From Flavimaricola marinus (GTDB lineage: Bacteria; Pseudomonadota; Alphaproteobacteria; Rhodobacterales; Rhodobacteraceae), in contig NZ_FXZK01000011.1 of the NCBI RefSeq assembly GCF_900184895.1, positions 1 through 64,000 of the forward strand: a stretch of 64,000 nt of DNA, given 5' to 3'. A program made the position numbers and the translations under genes. Below, in pieces: positions 17,858-30,674 of the stretch. Positions within the stretch are counted from its first letter, which is position 1; every line of letters begins with the position of its first letter. A model generated the notes under the pieces. It saw only the letters and a program-made list of their open reading frames with translations. It did not search any database and was not told the DNA's origin.

Positions 17858-18898
17858 ATGACCACCAAGACCCTTCTAGGGGCCGTATCGATCTGTGCGA
17901 TTGCAACGACCGCCATCGCTCAGGACGCTGACCTTCTGGTGTTTGACTATCCCGGCTTCGAGGAACCGTCTTTCCACGAGACATACGTCTCTGCGAACGG
18001 TGCCTCTCCGACTTTCTCGTTCTTTGGGGACGAGGAAGAAGCGTTCCAGAAAATCCGTGCCGGATTCGAAGCCGACGTAACGCATATCTGCGCGGGCTCC
18101 GTCACCAAATGGACCGAGAGCGGGATCATCGAGCCGTGGGATGTTTCGCGGATTTCGGAATACGCGAATATCGACCGCAATCTGACCGGGCAATCCGTCG
18201 GCGGCGACGGCGATGTCTTCTTCGTTCCGACCGATTTCGGTGCGACAGCCGTTGCCTACAACCCCGATGAAGTCCCTGCCGAGGATGTGGCCAGCCTCAA
18301 CGTGTTCAAGAACCCGGCCTATGCCGGACGAATGACACTGCCCGACAACGTCGATGACGCATATGCATTGGCCTATCTGGCAACTGGCGTCACCGATTGG
18401 GCCGCCGCCACCGATGAGCAGTTCGAAGCCGCCTCCAACTGGCTGCGCGAAGTGCACCCGAACCTGCGCACCTATTGGACCGACCCCGCCGAGCTGGCAC
18501 AGTTGATGTCCACCGGCGAGATCCTCGTCTCTTGGGCATGGAACGAAACTTTGCCGACGATGATGGAGGAAGGCCGTTCGATCGCCTATCAGCGCGAAGC
18601 GACCGAAGGGTCTTCGCTCTGGCTCTGCGGTTATGTCAACATGACCGACGGCCAAGGCTCCGAAGACAAGGCCTATGACTACATCAACGCCATTCTCGAC
18701 AGTTCGGCCACCGTGCCGCTGCTCGATTCGGGGTTTGGCCATGCGAACGCCGCCGCGATGGCCACCATTCCCGCCGAGGATCTGGATGCCGTCGGGCTGG
18801 GCGTGATCGATGCGCCTGTTCTGGCCCAGTTGCCGATGTCGAACGAGCGTCGGGAGCAACAGGCCGAGACATTCGAGATGATCAAAGCCGGGTTCTGA
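17858..18898 (+). CDS. Periplasmic substrate-binding protein, PotD-like, orphan
   Basis: A 346-residue protein with a signal peptide ending at AIAQDADL and the two-lobe layout of spermidine/putrescine-type binding proteins (VTHICAGSVTKWTESGIIEPW; VPTDFGATAVAYNPDEVP; LVSWAWNETLPTMM). Such proteins deliver polyamines or related cationic solutes to an ABC permease, but no permease or ATPase gene is adjacent. It is transcribed divergently from the dinB-dmdA unit across 208 bases. AGGGAG precedes the ATG. Ligand unknown; a DMSP-related ligand is only a thought from position. Confidence 0.85.
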   Translation: MTTKTLLGAVSICAIATTAIAQDADLLVFDYPGFEEPSFHETYVSANGASPTFSFFGDEEEAFQKIRAGFEADVTHICAGSVTKWTESGIIEPWDVSRISEYANIDRNLTGQSVGGDGDVFFVPTDFGATAVAYNPDEVPAEDVASLNVFKNPAYAGRMTLPDNVDDAYALAYLATGVTDWAAATDEQFEAASNWLREVHPNLRTYWTDPAELAQLMSTGEILVSWAWNETLPTMMEEGRSIAYQREATEGSSLWLCGYVNMTDGQGSEDKAYDYINAILDSSATVPLLDSGFGHANAAAMATIPAEDLDAVGLGVIDAPVLAQLPMSNERREQQAETFEMIKAGF

Positions 18899-18913
18899 AC
18901 CTGACATTCATTC

Positions 18914-18946
18914 AATTGGGGCGGTCCGGTCTGGGCCGCCCCAATT
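18914..18946 (+). terminator. Bidirectional terminator hairpin
   Basis: AATTGGGGCGG pairs perfectly with CCGCCCCAATT, with a short loop that can extend the stem. It lies between the convergent binding-protein and LCCL genes, so it can serve both strands. The following tract is T-rich only in part. Confidence 0.75.
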
Positions 18947-18950
18947 CATT

Positions 18951-19601
18951 CTAGTTCCGGTTGAAGATGAAGCTCTGTCCGTAGGAGCCCCAGTCCCGGG
19001 TGGTGATCCCGTTTGCCTCGCCGCCGCGATACGATGGCAATCCGTCGACCAGCAGTGCCGTCACTTCACCGCCATCGCTGGAAATCACGCCTGCATGGAT
19101 GGCGGCCACGCAAATCGCGCTATCGGCGGTATAAGGTCCGCTGCCCCAGACAGAGCCGGTGTCGTCGTACGGTGGGCAGGAGCAGGTGTAACTTGGTGCG
19201 TCGGTTGGATACGCTGAGCATTCTTCGGCCGTCATGGCTATTTGGCGGCCGAGTTTGAACGTGAAAGACGATCCGTAAGCTCCCCAACTGCGCGTTTCGA
19301 CTCCATTTGACGAGCTGGCAGGATAACTGTCGAGGCCCGGTCCCGGAAGGACGCGGACCAGACCGCCCTCCCTGCCGACGGCTCCGGCGTGAACGGCGGC
19401 CGCACAGATCGCACTGTCAGATGTATACGGACCGCTGCCCCAGACCGTGCCGCTCGGCTCGCCTCCCGCGCAGAGGCATTCAAACGGGGTTTCGCCAATA
19501 GTGGCGGAACTACAGGCCTCTTGCGCAGACGCGAGTCCGCTCGAGGATGCGAGAGCGAGAATTGCCCCGAAGGTCAATCGAGTTGTATTAAATGCGGTCA
19601 T
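18951..19601 (-). CDS. Secreted protein with two LCCL domains
   Basis: A 216-residue protein with a signal peptide (cleavage near LASAQEAC). It consists of two copies of one domain, about residues 41-115 and 139-213. Both carry WGSGPYT-DSAIC, AA-HAG, GG, and W-G-YG-SF-F, which is the LCCL domain pattern (factor C, Coch, Lgl1). LCCL domains bind lipids or lipopolysaccharide in eukaryotic proteins; the bacterial role is unknown. GGAGG lies seven bases before the ATG at 19601. It stands alone between a terminator and the tmRNA gene. Confidence 0.82.
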   Translation of the reverse strand: MTAFNTTRLTFGAILALASSSGLASAQEACSSATIGETPFECLCAGGEPSGTVWGSGPYTSDSAICAAAVHAGAVGREGGLVRVLPGPGLDSYPASSSNGVETRSWGAYGSSFTFKLGRQIAMTAEECSAYPTDAPSYTCSCPPYDDTGSVWGSGPYTADSAICVAAIHAGVISSDGGEVTALLVDGLPSYRGGEANGITTRDWGSYGQSFIFNRN

Positions 19602-19734
19602 CACGTGCCTCCAAATCAATTTCGCAAAGGCTGGCTTTGCTGGAATGCCTGATCCTAACCCGACGCTCATTTTCCAAACAAGTCAGGAAGATCTGACTTC
19701 GATGCGTCGGGCGGACCTTGCGCCGAACCGATGT

Positions 19735-20085
19735 GAAGCCTATGTAGAGCTTGTCCTTCGGGACTATGGACATAAACGCGCTCGTAATAAGCGGATCGGA
19801 CCCGGGGGCGGTACCCGGCGGCTCCACCATCAACCTTTATTGGAGGCAGATGGGGCCGAAACAGGATCGACGAACGTCTAAAGGGGATGTCTTTGTCTCG
19901 GTGAGGTACCACCGTTATCGGTCCGATTTGTACAGTTGCCAATAACAACCGTGCTCCGGCTATGGCTCTGGCTGCTTAAGCAGTCCGAGTTGCCGAAACT
20001 AAGCCCTTGCGCCTAGCCGCGTAAGGCGGGGTTCGCAGGCACCTGGCAACAGAAGCCTGCACTTTCACCACATAACGGCATCGGG
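19735..20085 (+). ncRNA. ssrA: tmRNA, circularly permuted two-piece form
   Basis: The acceptor piece comes first and ends with CGGCTCC-A-CCA at 19829; its T arm is CCGGG-GGCGGTA-CCCGG. A 22-nt intervening segment (19830-19851) is followed by the coding piece starting GGGGCCG at 19852, whose seven bases pair with CGGCTCC as the acceptor stem, including the G-U pair typical of tmRNA. The tag frame 19938-19979 encodes ANNNRAPAMALAA and a TAA stop. Permuted tmRNA is the rule in Alphaproteobacteria. The outer ends are estimated to within about 20 bases. tmRNA rescues stalled ribosomes and tags the product for proteolysis. Confidence 0.93.
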
Positions 20086-20137
20086 CAACGTGACAAAAAC
20101 CGTTGCGTTGGGCGCTTCTCTGCGGCCAGAATGACTT

Positions 20138-20824
20138 ATGTCAAAGATATCCGAGCGTTTTTCAAACCTTGCAAGAGTGGTCGTCAGCACCGCCTGTGCC
20201 TGGCCGGCGCTGTCTGCCTCGGCCACGGCTTGCGATACGGCCCTGTTGCTTGCAATCGATGTCTCGAACTCGGTCGATGTGGCCGAATACCGACTTCAGG
20301 TCGATGGGGTCGCCGACGCATTGCTGGACCCCGAGATCGCGGAAACACTCGTTTCCGGCCAAGTCACCTTGAGCTTGATGCAGTGGTCCGGCGTGGAGCG
20401 GCAGGCCATGTCGATCGGCTGGACCCAGATGCGCACCGCAGCGGATGTTCTGGCGTTCAGCGAAACCGCAAGGGCCGTTGAGCGGGCGTTCATGTTGTCG
20501 GATACGGCCCCGGCGGAAGCCGTCATTTTCGCGATCCGACAATTCGAGCAGGTGCCCGATTGCGCTCGGAAAGTCATTGACGTGTCCGGTGACGGAACAC
20601 CGAACTCCGGATCGAACGTGCGGGATGCGCGCCTGCTCGCGGAACGGGCGGGGATTACGATCAACGGGATTGCCATCGAGTCCCTCGGCGTTGCGATCAC
20701 TGGATTTTACCAGCGGGCTTTGATTACGCGGAACGGGTTCGTGCTGACCGCGCGCGGCCATCGGGACTATCCGCGCGCCATTCGCAACAAGATCCTGCGC
20801 GAAATCAGCAGGGTCATGGGCTGA
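20138..20824 (+). CDS. DUF1194 (von Willebrand A-like) secreted protein
   Basis: A 228-residue protein with a signal peptide (cleavage near LSASATA). The mature part starts ALLLAIDVSNSVDVAEY, a DxSxS metal-site-like motif of vWA folds, and VIDVSGDGTPNSGSNV carries a second characteristic block. DUF1194 proteins are common in Rhodobacterales; function is unknown. The stop is 97 bases from the 3' end of cckA, which converges on it. Confidence 0.85.
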   Translation: MSKISERFSNLARVVVSTACAWPALSASATACDTALLLAIDVSNSVDVAEYRLQVDGVADALLDPEIAETLVSGQVTLSLMQWSGVERQAMSIGWTQMRTAADVLAFSETARAVERAFMLSDTAPAEAVIFAIRQFEQVPDCARKVIDVSGDGTPNSGSNVRDARLLAERAGITINGIAIESLGVAITGFYQRALITRNGFVLTARGHRDYPRAIRNKILREISRVMG

Positions 20825-20920
20825 TCTGGGTTTTCGACCGTTCAAGGCGTGCGGACTATCACACGAGTTCTTGGTTCAGGTTCGTGGGAGGCGGCTTTTG
20901 GCCGTGTCGCACCCACCGGA

Positions 20921-23269
20921 TCAGTGAAGCTGTCGCTGCACCGTGGTCGTCAAATCGATGAGGGAGAACGGCTTCGGCAGAAAGACCGAATTCGGGATCA
21001 TCGCCTGATGTTCGGTAAACGCATCCTCGGCATATCCCGAGACAAAAACCACCTTCGTATCGGGCCGGTCGGCAAGCGCCTCTCTGACCCATGTCGGCCC
21101 GTCTTTTCCCGGCATGATGACATCGGTGACAAAGATGTCGACCGTCAGGTCCGGGTCGGAGAGCAACGCCAACGCAGCCTCCGCGCTATCCGCCTCCAAC
21201 ACGGAATACCCGCGCAGCGTCAGCGCGCGCGACGCAAATGCCCGCACCGGTGCCTCGTCCTCTACGAGCAACACGACGCCTTCCGCCTTGCTGTCGAGTT
21301 CGAGGCTTTCTGGCTTAGCCGCCGGAGCCGAGGCGGTCGCCAGTTTCTCATGGCTCGGGAAATACAGCGTGAAGGTGCTGCCGCGACCCACATCACTATC
21401 GGCGAAGATAAATCCTCCGGTCTGTTTGACGATGCCGTAGGCCGTCGACAGACCCAGCCCGGTGCCTTCTCCGGGTCGCTTCGTGGTGTAGAATGGCTCG
21501 AATATCTTCGGCAGTTTCTCCGGTGGGATGCCGGTGCCTTCGTCGACGACGCGCACCACCACGTAGTTCCCCGGCAGAAGCGTCGCGCGGTCTCGTTCAA
21601 CGGTATTCAGAAGGGTAACGTTCTCGGTTTCGACCTTGATCTCTCCGCCATCCGGCATCGCATCACGGGCGTTCACGACGAGATTCATCAAAACCTGTTC
21701 CAGTTGCCGCTTGTCGGCCCGGATGTGCATCAGCGCCGGATCATGGTTCAGCGTCAAAGTAACCTTTTCGCCGACGAGCCGGTTGAGCAGATGCGTCAAA
21801 TCCGAAAGCGTATCCCGCAGGTCGATCACTTCCGGCATCAGGTTCTGCTTGCGTGAAAACGCAAGCAACTGCCCCACAAGGCTTGCTGCGCGGTTTGCGT
21901 TCTGGTGGATCTGGATCAGATCCCCGTAATCCTGATCACCCTGGTCGTGCCGCAAAAGCAGCAGGTCGCAATGCCCTGAGATCGCTGTAAGCAGATTGTT
22001 GAAATCGTGCGCCACCCCTCCTGCCAATTGACCGATGGCCTGCATCTTCTGGCTTTGAACGAATTGAGCCTCGAGCGATTTGAGCTCGGTCACGTCATTC
22101 AGCACGGCGATGAGATGCGGATCGTCTTCCGCACCGGCGGTATTGAGACTCACCTGCAGGAACGTGTCTTGATGGGAGCCGGTGCCGCGTAGGAATTGAG
22201 GGCCGGGAGCGCCACGCCCATCTGCGGTCTCTCGCAGCCATTCGATGATCGGCCGCCCCAAGCCTTCCAGCAAATCCGAAAGGCGCGACGTGGCTCCGAT
22301 AGGCATCGGCAGGAGTGCGCGCGCCTCACGGTTTGAGGCCAAGACCTCTCCCGAGGGAGCGATCTTGAGAAGCGGGACCGGCAGGTCCTCTATGGCGTCC
22401 CATCCGGTGGCGCCACTCAGATTGGATTTGCCAGCCGCCTCCGACGGCAACAAATAGATTTCGCGGCGCCCGCCGGTCGCCTGCACCTCCGCAACGAGGC
22501 AGTCGATCGAACCGTCTGCACCGTCAACGCTGTGCACGCGGCCTGTCACCAGCGGCAAATCGTGGAAAACCTTGTCGAGCGTGCGGGCGCGGCCGCCCGT
22601 CAGTCGGCGAAATGCATCGTTCATGAACAATATCGTGCCCGATGGACCCGCGGTCAGCATCGGCAAACTCAGTGCGTCGGCGCCGCGCCCTGCCCCTGCG
22701 CGCTCGGCCATGTCCTCGATCCGCCACAGGAACACATTGTCCTCGATGCGGTGCGCTGACAGTCTGAGATGCCCACGGCGCGTCACGACGTCCTCTCGGG
22801 CAACACCGTGATCGACAGCGCGACCTTGCAGCCGAAACAGCACGCCACCGGGATTGGCGAACATGTCCTTGAACACCTCGGTCAGCGTTACCGCGATCGT
22901 GTCCTGAAACCGTTCCGTCGCCGCCGCGTTGCGCGAGGTGATGACGCCCTCGGCGTCCGTGACGAAACTGGGCCAGCCATCGTGAGCGACAAAGCTGCCG
23001 ACGGCGCGCATCAGGGCATTTCGGTGATTTGATCGCCGCAGAGCGATGAACGTCATGACCCCGGCGGCGGCAAAGAGGCTGACGCCGACCATCATCAGAA
23101 TGAGCCGAAGTTCGACGACATTCGTCACCAGGCTCGCCAGAATGGCCATTGCGCCGATTACGAACACCATGAGACGTGCCTGTGCGTTCTGCTCCGTCGA
23201 GCCGGCCTTCGTCGCCCCCGGTATGGCAGACATCGCCGCGGCGTTCGGCTCCCGATCCGCTTGTGTCAC
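20921..23269 (-). CDS. cckA: Hybrid sensor histidine kinase CckA
   Basis: About 782 residues: two N-terminal membrane helices (about 33-75), two PAS-like regions, a HisKA/HATPase core with the phospho-accepting His near residue 421 (GGVAHDFNNLLTAISGH), ATP-lid motifs DEGTGIP and GEGTGLGLST, and a C-terminal receiver domain with Asp near residue 716 (FVTDVIMPG). CckA feeds phosphate through ChpT to CtrA, which in Rhodobacterales governs motility, gene transfer agents and quorum responses. The start is uncertain: GTG at 23269 has AGAGG nine bases upstream, and TTG at 23290 or ATG further in are alternatives. Confidence 0.92.
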   Translation of the reverse strand: MTQADREPNAAAMSAIPGATKAGSTEQNAQARLMVFVIGAMAILASLVTNVVELRLILMMVGVSLFAAAGVMTFIALRRSNHRNALMRAVGSFVAHDGWPSFVTDAEGVITSRNAAATERFQDTIAVTLTEVFKDMFANPGGVLFRLQGRAVDHGVAREDVVTRRGHLRLSAHRIEDNVFLWRIEDMAERAGAGRGADALSLPMLTAGPSGTILFMNDAFRRLTGGRARTLDKVFHDLPLVTGRVHSVDGADGSIDCLVAEVQATGGRREIYLLPSEAAGKSNLSGATGWDAIEDLPVPLLKIAPSGEVLASNREARALLPMPIGATSRLSDLLEGLGRPIIEWLRETADGRGAPGPQFLRGTGSHQDTFLQVSLNTAGAEDDPHLIAVLNDVTELKSLEAQFVQSQKMQAIGQLAGGVAHDFNNLLTAISGHCDLLLLRHDQGDQDYGDLIQIHQNANRAASLVGQLLAFSRKQNLMPEVIDLRDTLSDLTHLLNRLVGEKVTLTLNHDPALMHIRADKRQLEQVLMNLVVNARDAMPDGGEIKVETENVTLLNTVERDRATLLPGNYVVVRVVDEGTGIPPEKLPKIFEPFYTTKRPGEGTGLGLSTAYGIVKQTGGFIFADSDVGRGSTFTLYFPSHEKLATASAPAAKPESLELDSKAEGVVLLVEDEAPVRAFASRALTLRGYSVLEADSAEAALALLSDPDLTVDIFVTDVIMPGKDGPTWVREALADRPDTKVVFVSGYAEDAFTEHQAMIPNSVFLPKPFSLIDLTTTVQRQLH

Positions 23270-23371
23270 TGCATTCGACCTCTTGCACAATTTTTGCCAC
23301 TGAACGCCATAAACACTAATGTTGGGTAAACGTTACATCAAAGGCTAGCAAAAAAGGCTCGAACTACAATT

Positions 23372-24538
23372 TTAGGTTGCGTCGCGCGCCTGCTGCAACA
23401 CGCTCAGGAAGAAGCCGTCTCCGTCGGGGCCCGGTGTGGTCTGCATCCGGTTGGACTGCACAAAATCAGGGTTGTTCTGTAGAAATCGCGCGACAACGGC
23501 ATCGTTCTCCGCTCGCAGCACAGAGCAAGTGGCGTAGGCCAGATGACCGCCCGGACGCACGAATTGCCGCGCCTCGGTGAGAACCGAAAGCTGGATGTCA
23601 GTGATGTCGGCGAAATCCCGTGCGGTCATGCGCCATTTGCCTTCGGGATCACGTCGCCATGTCCCGCTGCCTGAACAGGGCGCATCGACAAACACGAGAT
23701 CGAAGCCGGAGGTAGGCAATTCCTCGCGCGATTTCAGAGCTATATCGCACATAGCTCGCGCAGCTCGGGCCGGAAGATCGCGCATTCTTTGCGGAAATGC
23801 GTCGTGCGCCGTGATCTGGACTGGCGCGAGACCAGCCATCGCAAGGGATTTGCCACCGCCACCGGCACAGTAATCAAGAACGACGTCGTTTGGCTCAAGT
23901 GGGAGGGCGAGCACCGCGGCCTGAGAACTGGCGTCCTGAAGCTCGATCAGCCCCTCTTGATAGGCGCGTGAAAGTGCAATTTTTCGAGCGTTATCGGTGA
24001 CTTTCAGGGCAGTTTTAACGTTCGCAGCCTGAGCGCAACTGATCTCGTCTGCGGCCAGCATCGCGATCACCTCGTCCGGCTTCGACCTCGCCAGATTGAC
24101 TCGCACAAAGACCGGAGCGCGATGGCGCAGCACTTCGGCGATGCCGGCCGCCTCATCGCCCCAATCCTTCAGAAACTCGTCGTAGAGCCAGTCGGGAAGA
24201 TCTGCGCGTTCTGCCGGGCTCGGTATTGCGGCTGTCTCGGACTCCGTTGGCGGCGCGGGGGCGTGGCCTTCTCCTGTCATGATAGTTTCTGGCGCGATCC
24301 CGGCGTCGCGGAGCGCCCCGATGGCCATGCCTCGGCCCGTATACGCACCTCCGAGTGCGGCGAAACTGCGCTGGCAGCGCAGCATGTCATAGACGTGGTC
24401 GCGCACCGCCCGCCGGTCCTTGGACCCGGCGAAACGACTGCGGCGTCCCCAGGCTATCAGGGCTTTCTCCGCGCGGTTGCCCGCAAGAATGTCGTCCATC
24501 ACCTCGATGGCTGCGGCGATGCGTGCACCGGGTGTCAT
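23372..24538 (-). CDS. rsmB: RsmB-like rRNA (cytosine-C5) methyltransferase
   Basis: A 388-residue SAM-dependent m5C methyltransferase of the NOL1/NOP2/Sun family. Seen: the SAM loop VLDYCAGGGGKSLAMAGL, motif IV DAPCSGSGTWRRDPEGKW and motif VI YATCSVLRAEND, which contain the two catalytic cysteines. Without the full NusB-like RNA-binding domain of E. coli RsmB, the exact 16S target is not certain. The start at 24538 follows GAGG eight bases upstream. guaB ends 28 bases upstream of it, so the two are probably co-transcribed. Confidence 0.87.
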   Translation of the reverse strand: MTPGARIAAAIEVMDDILAGNRAEKALIAWGRRSRFAGSKDRRAVRDHVYDMLRCQRSFAALGGAYTGRGMAIGALRDAGIAPETIMTGEGHAPAPPTESETAAIPSPAERADLPDWLYDEFLKDWGDEAAGIAEVLRHRAPVFVRVNLARSKPDEVIAMLAADEISCAQAANVKTALKVTDNARKIALSRAYQEGLIELQDASSQAAVLALPLEPNDVVLDYCAGGGGKSLAMAGLAPVQITAHDAFPQRMRDLPARAARAMCDIALKSREELPTSGFDLVFVDAPCSGSGTWRRDPEGKWRMTARDFADITDIQLSVLTEARQFVRPGGHLAYATCSVLRAENDAVVARFLQNNPDFVQSNRMQTTPGPDGDGFFLSVLQQARDAT

Positions 24539-24566
24539 AGCGGCGCCTCGGAGGCCACGATCGCCA

Positions 24567-28272
<3,706 letters not shown>

Positions 28273-28362
28273 GCCAGACGATGCAGGTCTTGCCGGCACG
28301 TCCGGCGACGACGTTCTCCCCTTGACCTCGGCTTGGTCTCGCGCCTAAGTGGGCAGACCGTT

Positions 28363-28436
28363 GCGGGTATGGTGAAAAGGTATCACGAAAGCTTCCCAAG
28401 CTTCAGTTACGGGTTCGATTCCCGTTACCCGCTCCA
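28363..28436 (+). tRNA. tRNA-Gly (anticodon CCC)
   Basis: A complete cloverleaf: acceptor stem GCGGGTA with TACCCGC, discriminator T, encoded CCA, anticodon stem AAGCT-TTCC-type with loop TTCCCAA giving anticodon CCC, and T arm ACGGG-TTCGATT-CCCGT. It lies in the gap between the ASKHA and desaturase genes. Confidence 0.96.
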
Positions 28437-28556
28437 GGTCAGCCACCAAAGACATCGGCCGTTTCCGACCACTCCGAACCTGCAGGCGCGACCTGCGTCT
28501 TGAGCGGCGCGGGATCATGCCTATTATATAGTTAATCGGTCACTGGGGATGGACGC

Positions 28557-29558
28557 ATGGATACGCGTGAATTTTCGAGCCGTTATTGTCAGAAGGACGA
28601 CCGCATCGCGGCGCTGAGTTATTTCGGCACATTTGCGGTGTATTTCCTTACCTTGGCCTTGGCGATTCTGGCGGCCAAGGTGTCCTGGTGGCTGGCCGCC
28701 CCCCCCATCGTCGTCAACGCGCTGAGCGGTATCAGGCTCTATGTGCTGCAGCACGATTGCGGGCATCTCTCGTTGTGGTCCAAGCGCGAATGGAACGAGT
28801 GGGCCGGCATCGGCCTGTCGACGTTCACCCTCACGCCCTTTCAGGCCATGCAATACAACCACAACCAGCACCATGCCCATGTCGGCGATCTCGATGCCCG
28901 ACGGTCAGGCGAGATCCACACGATGACCTTGCGTGAATGGGAGCGCGCAACTCATTGGGAACGCTTGTATTACCGGATCTATCGCAACCCGTTCTTTCTG
29001 ATACCGGTGGGCGGGATTTTCACATATGTGATCCGCTATCGCTGGCCGAAAAATGCGCTGATGGTCGGTTGGCGGAGCATCATGGCCCACAACCTCGCTC
29101 TCGCGACTTGGGTCGCTTTTCTGTGGCTCGCAGGCGGGGTGATCGCGCTCTGGGTCTATGCGGCGACCGTCATGATCGCGGCTTGCATCGGTGTTTTCCT
29201 CGTCTATCTGCAGCACAATTTCGAGGATACCTACTGGGACCGCAAACCGCGGCATCGGCTCAAGACGGCCGTATTAAAGGGCTCGTCCGCGCTGGATCTG
29301 GGGTGGTGGTTCGATCTGGCGACATGCAATATCGCCTATCACGACCTGCATCACGACAATCCGCGCATCCCGTCCTACAGGCTCAAGCAATGCCATAAGG
29401 ACGCACGCGAACACTTTGATTTACCACTGATTCATTGGCCCGAGGCGCTCCGCAGCTTTCGGTTGAAGCTGTGGGACGAAGAGCAGGGAAAGCTCGTCGC
29501 CTTCCCGCCGGCACACGCCCATGCCCCCACGAGGGGCGATGCACAGGGGGCGGCCTGA
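28557..29558 (+). CDS. Fatty acid desaturase
   Basis: A 333-residue membrane enzyme with three histidine boxes that bind the di-iron centre: HDCGH (66-70), HNQHH (102-106) and HDLHH (262-266), separated by hydrophobic segments. Such acyl-lipid desaturases add double bonds to membrane or carotenoid-type substrates using oxygen. Box spacing fits the DesA/omega-type FA_desaturase family; position specificity and substrate cannot be read. GGGGA lies shortly upstream of the ATG. It is convergent with the FAH-family gene. Confidence 0.88.
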   Translation: MDTREFSSRYCQKDDRIAALSYFGTFAVYFLTLALAILAAKVSWWLAAPPIVVNALSGIRLYVLQHDCGHLSLWSKREWNEWAGIGLSTFTLTPFQAMQYNHNQHHAHVGDLDARRSGEIHTMTLREWERATHWERLYYRIYRNPFFLIPVGGIFTYVIRYRWPKNALMVGWRSIMAHNLALATWVAFLWLAGGVIALWVYAATVMIAACIGVFLVYLQHNFEDTYWDRKPRHRLKTAVLKGSSALDLGWWFDLATCNIAYHDLHHDNPRIPSYRLKQCHKDAREHFDLPLIHWPEALRSFRLKLWDEEQGKLVAFPPAHAHAPTRGDAQGAA

Positions 29559-29577
29559 ACCGCCCCCCGGCGTTCGA

Positions 29578-30420
29578 TCAGTCGGCGACAACGTCCTGAC
29601 GCTGCTCGCCCAATCCCTCGATCCCCAAGGTGACCACGTCCCCGGCCTTGAGATAGGTCGGCGGCTTCATTCCCATGCCGACGCCGGGAGGTGTGCCTGT
29701 GGAGATCACGTCACCGGGCAGCAACGACATGAACTGGCTGAGATAGCTGACCAGATGAGCAACGCCATAAACCATTGTTTTCGTTGAGCCATCCTGCATC
29801 CGCTTGCCATTCACGTCGCACCACATGGAAAGGTTCTGCGGATCGGCGACTTCGTCCTTGGTGACGAGCCAAGGTCCGATCTGGCCGAAATTGTCGCAGG
29901 ATTTCCCCTTCGTCCAGGTGCCGGCCCGCTCGATCTGGAATTCCCGTTCGGAGACGTCGTTGGTCAGTGCATACCCCGCGACGTGATTCATCGCATCGGC
30001 CTCGGAGACGTATTTGGCATGGCTGCCGATGACGACGGCCAGCTCGACCTCCCAGTCGGTCTTGACCGAATTGCGCGGGATCACGATGGGATCGTTGGGC
30101 CCGCAGATCGCGGAATTCGCCTTCATGAAGATCACGGGCTCCGGCGGCACGTCCATCCCGCTCTCGGCGGCATGATCCGCGTAGTTGAGGCCGATACAGA
30201 TGAACTTCGACATTCCTGCGACGCAGGCCCCGAGGCGGGTGCCCTCCGGTACGACCGGCAAGGACATCGGATCCACCTTGACCAACTCTGCGAGACCGGC
30301 ATCGGATAGCGTCGCGCCGGCGATATCTGGCACGATCCCGGTCAGGTCGCGGATCGATCCATCTGCGGCCAGCATACCCGGCTTTTCTGCGCCACGGGCG
30401 CCATGTCGAAGCAATTTCAT
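29578..30420 (-). CDS. Fumarylacetoacetate hydrolase (FAH) family protein
   Basis: A 280-residue enzyme of the FAHD1/ureidoglycolate lyase-like group. Seen: KFICIGLNYADHAAESG, PEPVIFMKANSAICGPND, DWEVELAVVIG with the acidic metal ligands, and GDVISTGTPPGVGMGMKPP. Family members act on 2-oxo acids as decarboxylases, hydrolases or ureidoglycolate lyase. No pathway partner is adjacent, so the substrate is left open. Confidence 0.85.
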   Translation of the reverse strand: MKLLRHGARGAEKPGMLAADGSIRDLTGIVPDIAGATLSDAGLAELVKVDPMSLPVVPEGTRLGACVAGMSKFICIGLNYADHAAESGMDVPPEPVIFMKANSAICGPNDPIVIPRNSVKTDWEVELAVVIGSHAKYVSEADAMNHVAGYALTNDVSEREFQIERAGTWTKGKSCDNFGQIGPWLVTKDEVADPQNLSMWCDVNGKRMQDGSTKTMVYGVAHLVSYLSQFMSLLPGDVISTGTPPGVGMGMKPPTYLKAGDVVTLGIEGLGEQRQDVVAD

Positions 30421-30639
30421 CGTGTTATGTCCTCTTCCCTAGAATGCAAAAGGCGAAACGGTCACCTTACCTTGCCGCACTTATAGCCGGATTGATGCGG
30501 AGCGAAACAGGTCTCTGCCCTCTGGCGCCGGATTCAGGATCGGCAAATGTTTGCCACATTCCTGCCGTGTTTCAGCCACCGCAGCGCCATTGTTTTATGA
30601 CACTCTTGACCATTGTCGCAAGTCGGCGCATGGGGACGC

Positions 30640-30657
30640 CGGCTCTGTTCAGAGCCG
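30640..30657. promoter_or_regulatory. Palindrome before a small open frame
   Basis: CGGCTCTG-TT-CAGAGCCG, an 8-bp perfect inverted repeat with two central bases, ending five bases before the GAGGA that precedes the 38-codon frame. It could be an operator or an RNA hairpin; no further copy was seen. Confidence 0.4.
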
Positions 30658-30674
30658 TTAGAGGAACGAGTAAG

